Below, piece by piece: positions 32,156 through 43,788 of a DNA stretch of 64,000 bases (position 1 is its first letter; each line of letters opens with the position of its first letter). Under the pieces are notes generated by a model that saw only the letters and a list, made by a program, of their open reading frames with translations, searched no databases and was not told the origin of the DNA. The position numbers and the translations under genes were made by a program. Source of the DNA: Hirsutella rhossiliensis (lineage: Eukaryota; Ascomycota; Sordariomycetes; Hypocreales; Ophiocordycipitaceae); the NCBI RefSeq assembly GCF_020360975.1, contig NW_025408669.1, forward strand, positions 3,348,001 through 3,412,000. The letters are read 5' to 3'.

Positions 32156-35100
32156 TTAGCTGCTCGCTTCGACGCTGCTGCTGTATCCGCTCTCAACGCC
32201 TCCGGCCGTGGCAACTGAGCTTCCGCCCGTCCGAGCCACCATCTCGCTCGCAGCGCTCTTGCTTCGCCCTCGCAGCGTGCCCGGGGCAGCTTCGGCGCTG
32301 CCAATCGACCGGCGAGCAAGATCGTCGAGGCCTCGCTCGTCCCATTTGCGATCTTCAACGTCATACATGCGGCACGTTTCAGGTTCGTCGTCCGGGTCCT
32401 CGCCATCTTCGTCTCCGCTGCTAAGATCCACGCCGTCGGGATAACCGTCTGACTGATGAGGGTTGGCCTTGCGGCTCGTGCACTCTGAAGTCTCGTACTC
32501 GTCGTCGTCGCCATCGAAGCCCGCATCCGTGTCCCCGTCGCTGGAGTCGTCGTTACTGAAAGGTGGGAAAAAGATGGCGGGCGGTGGAAGCGGGACCGGT
32601 GCCAGGCGCTTGATGCGACCCGACACATACTGGACTTCGATGGGGTTTGCAGGGCATTGCGTCGACGAGCACAACGTACGTGGTACGGGATATGACGTCG
32701 ACATGGTCGCCAGGCGGTTGACGATGCAATCCGTTGCCATGTCGTCGTTGCCTTTCTCCGTCGACAACACCACGTCTTTGATGGGGCGCTTCGTAGAAAC
32801 CACCACCATAAAGTGGTCGTCAGGTAAGACACCTCCAAGCCCGCAGGGCTCCAATGGGCGAACCTCCATGTACTGTTGCTCCCCAGACCAGCTCAAGTCG
32901 AGCTCGACATCACCAGCCTCATCTTCCGAGCCACTGGTCAGGCCGGGGGTAGCATGGACATTATGGACGTCCATCTTGGAACTGACACTCGATATCGGGT
33001 GATCATTCAACGGTCGATAGCACAGAGACGACCCAGACTCGGAGCGTCGTGGAAGTGGCCGCATAAATTGTGAAGGCGATTCGTTTGGCTCCTGACCGCT
33101 CGACAACATATATGTGGCTGGTGACACGTCGCCACAGTCTCCCGAGAGATCAGTGCAAAAAGGTGCGCCGCTGTAGTAGATGATGGCTCCATCGTGGCGC
33201 CGCTTCCTGCGATTCGACGTCCCGGATCCACTCAGCTCCCAGCGGGAGGCGCCCATATTGCTGTCCTCGACGGGGCCGAATGATGACACTGTATCGTCTA
33301 TTGACGTCTGGCCGTCGGGCGATCCCTGCTGAACAAACAGTGGTTTGTAGTGGAAACCTTCCGAGGACCCCGAGACTTGCGGCCCAAACGTGTACGGCTT
33401 CTTGCTGGAGCTGTCGCCAGAGTGAAACCCATCGCCCGTCGAGTTTCCCGTCTTCCGTCGCTTACACGACTCCTCATTGTTAGAGCACGTCGTGTCATCC
33501 GTGTCAGGGCTCCTCTGAGAGGCGTCGCCGGAGCTGTCGCCGGAGAACCTGGTGCCTTCGCTTCCGCCTCGCCAACGAATCTTGCGGCCATCGGGAGACA
33601 GCTGAAACTTTGTGCTCATCTCGGACACAGCAAAGCGCACAAAGCTAGGGGTGACGTTGATCATGTGCAGCTGGGCAAGGCTACACAGAAGATTCAAGTA
33701 GACCCAGCCCTCAGCATCGGGGTGAACGTCTGGCGCTGCCCGAGAGGCATCGGCCAAGAGTTCGGGGGGGACAAGGCCGAGATGCCGAATATACTCCATG
33801 TTTTCGGATGGAACCTGGACACGATCCGGGTCAAGATCCTTGACGCGCGTCGGTCGCTGTTCCGGTGGCAGCAGCATGTTCGGTGGCGACGTGTTTGCGC
33901 CGGAGTCACTGCTGTTTCCGTTGCCACCAGATTCGGTCTGGTCCCCGTTGGAATTTGATGCTGACCCGTTGTCTCGTGACTGCGTCTTCTTGCCGGATGG
34001 GTCGGACGGCCGTTCGAGAGGAAGAATCCTCGCCTCGCGGGATGGTTCGGCAGTAGCCAGGGTCGGGGGCAGGTGAACCTGTTGACGTGACGGAGGCTGG
34101 TCTTCGGGAACCACTGGGCCCAAGGCACCGGTTCCGGCCGCGGGAGGTGCCAATTTGTTGCGCCGCGCGCCGCGACCGCCAATCTTGCCGGTGAAGAGCT
34201 GTTCCAAGCGTTTGACGACGAGCCTCTTCTTATCCCTCTCAGTCATGGCCATGTGTCGCGGATAGAGCCCCTCGGGAATGTCGCGCAGGTAATTTTCCAC
34301 CTTTTGCTCGGACGACCGGACCCTCGAACTCATCGGTGGTCGGCCTAGGGACGTGCCGGACGAGTTGGCGCCCGTAGACATGGACGCGTATGCCGAGTCG
34401 ACGGGTCGCGCGTTGGAGCCGGTTGAAGAGGATGCGTGCTTGGACACGGAGCCGGAGCCGGAGCCCGAGTACGTGTTATCGCGCATCGCATGCCGTGACT
34501 TGTTGCGCTGCGAGGACGAGGCATCCTGGGAGTGCTGTAGGCTGGCTGTGAAGTCACGGAGAGTTGTTTCCAGCTCTCGCCTCTTGCGTTTCGGGAGACC
34601 ATGGATCTTAATCTCGAAAAGCTTGTCCTTGCGCAACATGTCGGGCCCTTTTTGCTTGTAACGCTTCAACTCCTCCTTGAGCTTCTGGATTTCGACCGTC
34701 AGGTCATCGATGACACTCCGGTAGTCATCGGCACTGCTGCTTTGCGCCGTGGCCAATCTGGGCGGAACGGCATGGTGCTGGTACGGAAAAGGCTTTTCCT
34801 CATTGGAGGAATCGGACTCTTTTTGGAAAAATGGCGGATCGACTTGAGCCTGTCAGCAACAAGAATGCCAAGGGTCTCGCAGATATGGGCGGCTTACCAT
34901 CCATGATTGTGTTATCAAAGATCGCAGTCGGGTTCTGGTTCGACTGGTCGAACCATTTCTTGGGATCGCTATGGCCAGTCTCGTGGCTTTCGCCCGACGA
35001 GTTCCTCCGCGGCGACGACATCACGTTGCTCGAGTTGGCAGGCCCCGAGCCCGGGCTGGCGCGGAGCGAAGCATCGCGGGCGAGACGGTGGTGGCGGAGC

Positions 35101-35204
35101 GTCACCGAGTTCGCGGCCGAGGCGCGGCGAGGAAGAGGGTGGCCAGTGGCGGATGGCGGAGGTGGAGGATGCGTGCCGCGGGATGAGTGATCAGGCATTG
35201 ACAT
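32156..35204 (-). CDS. frq: Circadian clock protein FREQUENCY
   Basis: Central negative element of the fungal circadian clock; homodimerises, binds FRH and casein kinase I, and inhibits the White Collar complex. Exons (minus) 35204-34898 and 34842-32156, 997 residues (Neurospora FRQ 989). The first exon has [28 protein letters not shown] and [11 protein letters not shown], all FRQ hallmarks. The splice uses a GTAAGC donor and a CAAG acceptor, which alone gives the family sequence [18 protein letters not shown]. The coiled coil is at about 140-190 ([21 protein letters not shown]), followed by a basic [16 protein letters not shown] segment. Ser/Thr-rich PEST-like stretches and an acidic C-terminus with [14 protein letters not shown] follow. 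An in-frame ATG at 35366 could add 54 residues; 35204 was chosen because conservation begins there. Confidence 0.96.
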
Positions 35205-38200
35205 GATCAGCTCATGCGTTTGTGTTTGGGTTGAGTCGGTGGTGTCGTTCACAGCCACGTCTGCATGTTTAACCGACGAGTCGAGCCGTGAGCCGGCGGC
35301 GGGAGTATAAGACTGACGTCGCAGTTGCAGGATTCCTCGCTTGACGACTGTGTTCTGTAAGAGCATATTGTCAGTACGTGGCGCAATGGCTTTAGCAAGA
35401 ATATGCAGCTAAAGGGAATCGGTGCACGGGGCTCGGTGTTGCCAGCAGCCCGCAACGGCCCGCAGCAGCCCTGTGATTGGCTGGAGGGCGGAGCTGGATC
35501 GATCGATCGATGCTTTCCATGGCTGGGCGGATTCATTCAGCGCTCTTACTCACCAGGAATGGGTGGCCACGCTTTTCGTCTTGTTTCGGCTCCAGCGCAA
35601 CCGTTTCGACTGTCCAGGGTTCTGCGGCTGGACGTAAGCGATCCGGCCTCTCAGCTGTTGTTTTGTGGGCGCGGCCGGAAATCGAGACGGCGTCGCGTCT
35701 GCCAAAAGCTTCGACTCTCTGCTGCAGGTAGGCTCCGGGTCGGGCGTGCGTTAACACTGCCTCTCTTTTTCTCTTTGGTGATGGCGCCTTCGTCGTCGGC
35801 GTAGGAGTCCGGGACTTCCGACCGGGCTCAAGCGGCGTCCAGGACTTTGGCGACGAGGTGCGGCTCGACAGTCGGCGAAACAGGTCAACAGCGGCGCTCG
35901 CTGCTCTCGAAAGTTGCGTCTCAAACGACTCGTTGTGCAGTTGCTTTGTGTCCACGCCCGCTCAGGGTGTGCCGACGAGCTGCTCGAGTCATGCGTTAGA
36001 ATGGGCCAGAAAGACGCGAGCGACGAGAGTGTATGTTGGGTAAAAGGCTTTGGGCCGGCGACGGGATGGGGGGCAGCTATGTATGTGCGTGGGCTGTCTT
36101 GAACAGCAAACCAGGCAGAGTTCCAGGATACGGAGCGGAGGCCAGGGTGTGGGGAGGGGAGGGGAGTCTGTCAATGTGATGGCATGGTGGAGGGGGCGGC
36201 GAGGCCTGCGACATGAGGCCGCAGGCTGGGGGCGGGCGGGTGCCACTCACGAGATTTGGTAAGATGAGATGACGACCACCGTGGTAGGTATGCTGGAGCG
36301 GGAGAAGCAGAGGACAAGAGTATGGAGAGAAATGGTTAAGCTGGGAAGGATAGGTCGGTGGAATGTGTATATCCCTGCTTCAGGTACGGATAGGTGGGCA
36401 TTAATGGTCGCCCTCAAATGGTGATGATGACGACGAAAGGCGCCCGCTTCATACGAGGGAAAAGGCGAATGGATACCCAGTGAGACTGTGTGTGTGCGCC
36501 CGGCGGCGGCATCGCGAAAAGCACGTAGGAGGGCATGGTGAGCCGACAGATCGAAGGCTCATTGCCCCGATGCTCGCGACTACCAGGGGCCCGGCGAGAT
36601 CAAAGAACACCGGGGCCCAGATTCAGGGTCTCGTGATAGCTGGACTCCATGGCGTCGGCCAAGTGACGCCTCTTAGGGTCCGGTTTATCTCTCAACTTTG
36701 GCTTTGTACCGGTATTCCGTCTGCTCCGGACTGCGAGTGGCAAGCCGACGCCCATGAAGCCGGCAGACGGTGAACGTGTTAGATAAATGCCTTGACATGT
36801 CCTTGGATGTTTGGTATTATGCACGCCCTGAATTGAATGGATGCAAGTCTTTGGCGATGCCGAGTGGCGTTCATGGTTGCTTTCTTCTTTGCTGCCAACG
36901 GCATGGGGCCCCCCATTTAAACCCGCTTCTGCCCGCTCGGCGAAATGCATACATCGAGAAAGACGGCGTCATCACGATATTTGACGAAATGAAGAAAAAG
37001 CTGCTTTCTCTCCACCGACGCCCCTCGGTCGGGCAAACCACCCCCCGCGGCCCCTATCATGGTTCATAGACACATGCCCGGCCGACAAGAGAGTTTTTGC
37101 GACAAGGAAAAGAGGTCGCCGAGTGCGAGACGGCCTGAGGCGATGGACGGGATGCCCTGAACGAGCCCAAGCGCGCAGCGCCCATTGCCCTGCAAGGTGG
37201 CTCGGTAGCGTCCGTACAGAGGAGGGTCCTACCTACAGTACTCTGTACAGGTGCTGTAGCTACCTGAGGAGGGTAGGTGCTAGGGAGGTGGTGCCCGGCG
37301 GCGGGGGGGTTAAATTGGAGCACTTGGGCGCCGATCTTGCTTTTGGCCTGTCATCGAGGCCCCTCGGAGCAACGGGGGCCTCGTCGCATGATTTCCGCGA
37401 GCACGCACGCATTCCTCTCCACATGCGTCCGAGTCCCTACCTCCATACATACTAGTACGGGTTAAAAAACATACGATTCCTCCTCTTCTCCAGACGCCAT
37501 GTGAGTTGTGAGCTGCGCGAGCGTCGCAACTCCGTATGCCCTCGGCCTGTAAGTTGCTCATGCGTTTATCCGCACCCGACGAGAGGGCTGCATCAAGGTA
37601 GTACTACAACCTACCCTTACATATTTTATTGCAGGGCCCTCGCCAGTGGCCTTGGCGACATGGCGACCTCTCGATGGCTGCTGCTAATCACGATGCCCTG
37701 GCCTGCGCGCGCACTTCCGCGAGTAAGTAACGACCGTGTACCCGACCGGGCGAATTAAGCTTCGGGCTTGCCCTCCCAGGTACCGCATGCCCCGAATTGC
37801 CCGTTTACGCATGACTGGCTACATGCGGGTACCTGGGCGGCGGGGAGAAGAACTCCGCGACGACTTCCATTGAACAAGTGGAAATGACCTGAAAGAATTC
37901 TCGTCAAATGTCGCTCTCAGTCAAAATGGCACAGTCGTCCTCATGTCTCTCCCTCTCTTGCAACCACCAAGAGGCAGATGCGTCGTCCCGGGCAAAGGGT
38001 TTGGCAAGCACAATGGTAGGTGCCCGGATGGGGTTGCATGCTCGAGGGAGGGCCTCGACCCGCCGGTCTCTCGTCTCGGCGGCGCGGCATGTTTCAACGG
38101 GCCCAGGGCGGACGATAGATAACATCTGACAGCTCGTCGCACGCGCCCTCCGTCTGGAGGGTTCTAGACCCGGCTATGCGACGCCCCGGCATATGGATGG

Positions 38201-40776
38201 GTCGCTAGCAGACCGCCCGCCCAACCTTGCGGATACTGTACGGATTTGCTTGGATGCTTTACGCGTAGCGCCGTGTGTATTGTTCGCGTCTCTCCGTGCT
38301 CCGACTATAAACGCCTTTTCCACCGTCTCGGACCCCCGGGACCCCCGACCACGGCTCGCCTCGGTGTTGGATAAATGCCCGGAAGACGGCTCGCACAAGG
38401 CACACATGACGTCTCTTTTGAGTCGACGCTCATCCGTCCACCATCACGTGGCCGCCACTCAGCAGAGCTCTGGCTTGAGTTTTGAAATACCTGAGCAGTA
38501 CATGCACGACCGAGTATTCAGCCAATCGATGCTCACAGCTTGCGAGCCTGAGCTGAAGTACCCCTCTATTAATATGCATCTATCGATGGGGTCCCATTTT
38601 CCCCCTCGACGATCGATCACTGACATAGCCAACGCGGCAAGGGTCCTCGTCCGCCATGCCAAAGGCCAGCACGGACGCCCTTGTGTAATGCAGCCCTGGA
38701 TCATCTCCCCCTCCCTTTCCTCCCTTACAAAGTACCGTACTGTATGTACATCCATTCTGCCAGCCTTCCGACTGAAGGGCGGGCGGTGTAGAGAGCTCCT
38801 GCGAGAGAGAGACGACGACGCGCAACGGCAGCCCTCGTCTCTCGCATCCTCCTCCCGTCGGCGACTTGACCATGAGCGCTCTCCTCCCACTTTCTCTTTT
38901 CTCTGGTTTTCTCTGGAGAGATATCGGCCCGTATTTCTCTTCATTCTGCCCGCCAGTGTCTGTCAGAGCCGGGGACCGGCCCTCGATGCGGCCCCACACT
39001 TGTCCGGGCTCGACAGCCAAGCGGAGCCGGACTCTTGCCGGAGGCCCGCCCATCCAACGGTTCCCACTTCGGCAACGGACTCCGCGCCCAGCCGATGGGC
39101 CCATGCATCGTCTTTTCTGTCCCGCATGCAAGAGGCACCTTCAAAATTACATCTTCCAACACATCTCTTTCCGCCGGAGAGAAGCCAAAGAGCCGCCGAG
39201 AAGGGGGCGTGTGGCGCAGGGGAGGGGTCACTGTCCTCACTGTGGCTTACATGCCTCTTCCTCACTCCCCCTGAGCCTGAGCCTCATCCCCAGAATGACC
39301 AACAGCTACCCCCTCCATGAGCGGCCCCAACCGATAACCTTCTTCCCGATCTCGAGGAGCCGCGTCGGTAGTCCAGATCGTGCAGCTGCCATCGCCCTTG
39401 CGCCGAGACGCCCGGAAGGAAAGAATCCTGGCATTGTCCCCGAATGGTTTCGCCATGTGAGCCGAAGCCCCTGGCTGGCCATCTCGAGACTTGCCTCCTC
39501 GACCATGTCGAGCCCGATTCGTGGGCTCCAGATCTGGACATGCGCTGAACAAGGGCCCATCTTTGGCAACTCCCATCTTCCCCACGCTAGATCTGCCATG
39601 CCGCTGGAGAAAGCCCCTATTCCTTGTTCCGCTCACCCCCTCCTCAACCACCTCCTCGTCTCGTCATTCTTCCTCACGCTGATCCATCTCTTCTTGCCAG
39701 GTTTCGACACCTGCACATAAACAAAGGCAAAGATAATCACCGCCCACCCGTCTCAGCCCAACGCCCTCGGCAGTGCTCCATCCCTCAAATTGCTTGGCTT
39801 GCTGCCTCTCTTCCCCCCCAATGGCGCTTTCTGGTGGCGCTCCTCGTGCCAGCCGGCGGGAGGGGTCACCCCGATGATCAAGGGTACGACGACGGGAGAC
39901 ACCCACACGCCCAGCTGCTCGGATCTACCCTACCCTACCTCACCTACATTACCGACGCGACGCCGCCCCCTTCTTATGCATACACCACGCCGGCCCGCCC
40001 ATGCAGGCGTCATTCGGCCCCGTCGTACAGCAGGAACTGCAGATGCCCCATCTTCCCCACGGCTCTTGAAATCCCAACCGCTCTCCTGGAGTATGATGAA
40101 CCTGCTGTAGTAATGTTTGTCTGTTGGAACATCCTATTCCTACCCAACGAGAAACGCCGAAATCCCGGCCTCGTGAGAACAGCTGATCTTGCTACAAAGG
40201 GCATCCCGTGTTCTCAATGGAGTCCCAGTAGACAAACATGTATATCTCTATCCGCTTCTTCTCGCTGCCCGTGGTACGAGATGTCCTCGGGTTATATAGC
40301 TTCACTTGTGCTGCAAATGCCCGACGACACATATCAGCGTTCGTAGCTCTTCAAAGGTCAAACGTTGGTCTGCAGCTCGGGGTCACGTTAGGTAGTTGAC
40401 CCTCGGATTGCCGCCTTGCCACAGCCCCCCATTGCCCCGGTACTCCAAATGTCAGATCTGAACCCTGCCCCTTTTTTTCCATCATCGTAATGCGGCTCCG
40501 GCATCTGGATAAGCTAGTGAGACCGTTTCAAGCTGGTAACTGGGTGATGTGAGACATGTGGCCGTCATTCGTCCATGCCGACCGTGAGGCTCTTCACACC
40601 TTTGGCACCATTCTGGAAAATTCTCATAGTCTATCTGCAACGACTCCGTAATTTTCGCTAACCTCTAGTCCGAACATCCCTCGTAACTCATGCCACCAGT
40701 GCTCAATCTTGGCCCTCCTTCATGGCACATCGACGTCCGAGCCATCACCCCGCAAGCTCATGACAGAGGAATCACT
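35205..40776. other. Long gene-poor region upstream of frq
   Basis: About 5.6 kb between the frq start and the 3' end of the phosphoglycerate mutase gene. No reading frame shows family motifs or convincing splice structure. The longest (plus strand, 38193-39320, and overlapping frames) are Pro/Ser/Arg-rich low-complexity products typical of chance frames in GC-rich DNA. The nearest ~800 bases should be the frq leader and promoter, with a CCAAT box (as ATTGG at 35476) and a GATC repeat. A 140-codon minus frame at 35955-35533 lies in the presumed leader. Confidence 0.5.
35497..35511. promoter_or_regulatory. Tandem GATC motif, candidate White-Collar light-response element of frq
   Basis: GATC repeated as GATCGATCGATCGAT, 293 bases upstream of the frq start. 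GATCGA repeats are the core of the light-response elements bound by the White Collar zinc-finger complex at Neurospora frq, where one element sits near the transcription start. A CCAAT box lies 20 bases further downstream on the plus strand. A second GATCGATC is at 38611-38618, with ATCGAT at 38582, much further upstream. Confidence 0.45.
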
Positions 40777-42704
40777 CTACTCCGCGCTCCTCTTAAGATC
40801 CTTGGCAAGCAGCGATTCCCCTGTCATGTCGTCGGGCTGGGGCAGCCCCATGGCCGCAAGCACAGTCGGCGCGACATCTCCCAGCACGCCACCTTGCTTC
40901 CTCAAGCTCCAACCCTCTGGGGCATTGGTCATGATGAAGGGGACCTTGTTCGTCGTGTGGCTCGTCTTGGGCTTACCGTCGGCAAATTTCATCTCCTCGG
41001 CGTTTCCGTGGTCGGACGTGATGAAAAGGACGTAGCCCTGCTTCTTGCAGGCTTCCAAAATCTTACCAATTGCCTGGTCCGTTGCCTCGCAGCCAACGAT
41101 GGCGGCCTCGTAGACACCGGTGTGGCCAACCATGTCGGGGGGAGCAAAGTTGTTCATCACAAACGGGAAGCGTTGCTCGGCGAGACGCTTGCAGACCTGG
41201 TCGGCCACACCAGCCGCAGACATCTCGGGCGCCTTGTCGTAGGTCGCGACCGACTTGTTAGAGGGAACCAAATCCTGGTCCTGGTCGCGCGTCTCGAGCG
41301 GAAACACCTTCTCGACGCCTCCGTTGAAGAAGAAGGTGACGTGGGCGTACTTTTCCGTCTCGGCCACGTGAACCTGCTCCACGTTTTGCTTGCCGAGCCA
41401 CTCGGCCAGGACGTTGTCCATGCGCTGGGGCTCAAAGGCAACCTCGAAAGGATAGTCCGTCTTATACATGGTCATGGTCACCAACTTGTTGATCTTGGTG
41501 TACTTGAAGTCGGGCAGGACGGAGCGGTCGACATCGCCGAGAAGCTGCGTTATTTGCCGCACACGGTCCGAACGGTAGTTGAAGAAGAATACAGTGTCGT
41601 CATCTAGCACGACCGCCTCGTCAGCCTTGTCCGGATTGGGTTGACAAACTCGACTTACCCTTGATTCTAGCTTCGTCGCCGCCGACAATGATGGGTGTCA
41701 GGAACTCGTCCTTGTCCTTATCGCCGCCGCGCTCATATCGAGCCTTGACGGCCGCAACGGGGTCGTCGCTGGCCTCGCCCTCGCCGTGACACATGCCTTT
41801 GAGGGCAATTTCGACACGCTCCCAGCGCTTGTCACGATCCATGGCGTAGTAACGGCCGACAACCGTGGCAATCTGGCCAATGCCAAGCTCCTTGATGTGG
41901 TCTACAAGCTCCTGCATGTAGCCAGCGCCAGACTTGGGATCCGTGTCGCGGCCGTCGCCGAAAAAGTGGATAAAGACCTTGGCCACGCCGTATTCCTTGG
42001 CAGCCTTGAGAAGGGAGTAGAGGTGAGTCTGCTTGGAGTGCTGCATGTACGTTAGCCTCGCCGTCGGCAACTCAGACTGACAAGGGGTAAGGCTTACGAC
42101 GCCCCCATGGGAGACGAGGCCGCAGAGATGCAACCGCCCGTTGCCTTGGGCAGCACCCTTGAATGTCTTCTTGATGACGTCGTTGTCCTTGAGCTCGTCC
42201 TTCTTGACGGTCTGATCGATGCGAACGACGTCCTGCCAGACGACACGCCCAGCGCCAATGTTCAGGTGGCCGACCTCCGAGTTGCCCATGAGGCCCTCGG
42301 GCAGTCCGACGGCCAGCGACGAGGCCTCGAGCTCGGTGTATCCGTCGGAGCTCTTGGAGAGCTCGTCCATGACGGGCGTCTTGGCGGCGGCAATGGCATC
42401 GCCATCCTTGGGGCTCTCGTCGGAGGGGACGCCCCAGCCATCAATGACGACTGTAGGAGCGCAAGAGCAAAAGAATTAGCCACCCGAGCTCGAGATAGAC
42501 TAGGACAAAGCAGCAGACTAGAATGTAGTCGGGACGGCTGGCGGGCTGCTCCTTGGACGACGCGCGATGAAGGGACGGGCGAGACGGAGCAGCAGAAGGG
42601 GCTTTTGCATGCTGGCGACGATGGCGGGGCGGCGGGGGGGGACTGGAAGAGTCCGAGGAGGACGACGACGTACTGAGGCAGGCCTTTTGCTCCGTCTTGG
42701 ACAT
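40777..42704 (-). CDS. gpmI: 2,3-bisphosphoglycerate-independent phosphoglycerate mutase
   Basis: Metal-dependent glycolytic enzyme converting 3- to 2-phosphoglycerate; cytosolic. Exons (minus) 42704-42674, 42450-42098, 42040-41659 and 41603-40777, 530 residues. The first exon is 31 nt and its GTACGT donor splices across a 223-nt intron, giving the family start KACLIVIDGWG with the metal-binding Asp14. The phosphoserine intermediate is S68 in GNSEVGH. The phosphotransferase and transferase domains then show FIHFFGDGRDT, FFFNYRSDRVR, MVGHTGVYEA and the C-terminal metal site SDHGNAEEM. All introns keep frame and have canonical ends. It starts 435 bases from med9 on the opposite strand, so the two share a promoter region. 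Confidence 0.95.
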
Positions 42705-43138
42705 GGTCAATGTGTCGGGTCTTGCGAGGAGAGGTTTGAGGGAGAAGCCAATTGTTGTGGTGGAGGAGGAGAAGGGTTTGAGGATTGACGGAGCCAGACA
42801 AGCTGCCTGCAACTATGGGATGGCGGGGCACAGGCCGATGTCATAGCCCCTGCTCTCTCTAGCAAATTTGTTAGTACGGAGTAGCGCGGGGTGTTGATGG
42901 TGTGCACTGTGCTTGATGCGCCTGCGAGCACCAGGGGCTGTACAGTCTAAATTACGAAGGCGCACCCTACCTCCAACACCACCTCCAGGTTCGGCGTAAA
43001 CGGTGCCTCAACAAGCTTTAAGACATCGTTGCCGCCGCAAGCATCGCGAGGACCCCCTCAACCCCGTCCAATAGCCAGGATCCAAGTCTATCCATCTATT
43101 TCCACTGCCACCACTTGCCCACGGCCCGCGCCCCCGCA
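42705..43138. other. Divergent promoter of gpmI and med9
   Basis: 434 bases between two opposite start codons. It contains CT-rich tracts and a TACGGAGTA word seen in several other intergenic regions of the window. No gene. Confidence 0.45.
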
Positions 43139-43564
43139 ATGGCTACCCGACAGCAGCACCCGCTGGCCCTGCCACCCACGCTCTCGCCCGACGACCTCGA
43201 CACCCTGTCCGAGCTGTCCATTGTCCTCGCCAAGGTCCGCGCCGGCATTCAGTCCTCCACCGGCATCGCCACCGGCACCGGCGTCATGCCTGGCCCCGGG
43301 CCCGCCGCCACAAACGGCCAGCAACTCTCCTTCAAGGACGTGCCCGGCGCCACCGACGGCCTGAAGCACAAGCTGCAGCACGCCAGGGCCCAGGTCCGCG
43401 CCCTGCCGGACATGGACAGATCCATCGACGAGCAAAGGCTCGAGATCTCCGAGCTTGAGGCGCGTATCCAGCAACAGCGCGCCCTGCTAGACCGCCTGCG
43501 CGATGCCGGCGTCAGCTTCGCCAAGGACGACGGCGCGGCCGGCGATGTCAAGATGGGCATGTGA
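43139..43564 (+). CDS. med9: Mediator complex subunit 9
   Basis: Small middle-module subunit of Mediator, linking transcription factors and RNA polymerase II. Single exon, 141 residues. The N-terminal half is Pro/Ala/Gly-rich with LPPTLSPDDLDTLSELSIVLAKVRAGI. The C-terminal half is a long coiled coil (about 75-125, DEQRLEISELEARIQQQRALLDRLRD), as in fungal Med9/Cse2. The ATG at 43139 is used because the open frame upstream begins with TTG. Identification rests on overall layout and the LxKVRxGI pattern, so it is probable rather than certain. Confidence 0.75.
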   Translation: MATRQQHPLALPPTLSPDDLDTLSELSIVLAKVRAGIQSSTGIATGTGVMPGPGPAATNGQQLSFKDVPGATDGLKHKLQHARAQVRALPDMDRSIDEQRLEISELEARIQQQRALLDRLRDAGVSFAKDDGAAGDVKMGM

Positions 43565-43788
43565 GGCTTTCTACATCTGGTCTGCGTAGCCCGAGCAATA
43601 CACGGGCGTTGCGGGACCAGCTCTTCTCTTCTCGTAGTCCTCGGGGACATCGACCGTCAATTTCCACAACAAGGAAGAGTTGCTCACGCGCAGTGGTATT
43701 ACCTAGCAACGCTACTCAAACACTCGTCGACTCGTTCGCTATGGGGAGAGGGCCCAGACATGATACAAACGGCAGCAAAATCTACCAC

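Noticed and set aside
35533..35955. 140-codon minus-strand frame in the frq leader
   Set aside because: No recognisable motif and basic/Ser-rich composition; could be an upstream ORF but there is not enough evidence to call a gene.
38193..39720. Long overlapping plus-strand frames of 375 and 284 codons upstream of frq
   Set aside because: The products are Pro/Ser/Arg-rich without motifs, several frames overlap on both strands, and no splice structure links them. Typical chance frames in GC-rich DNA.
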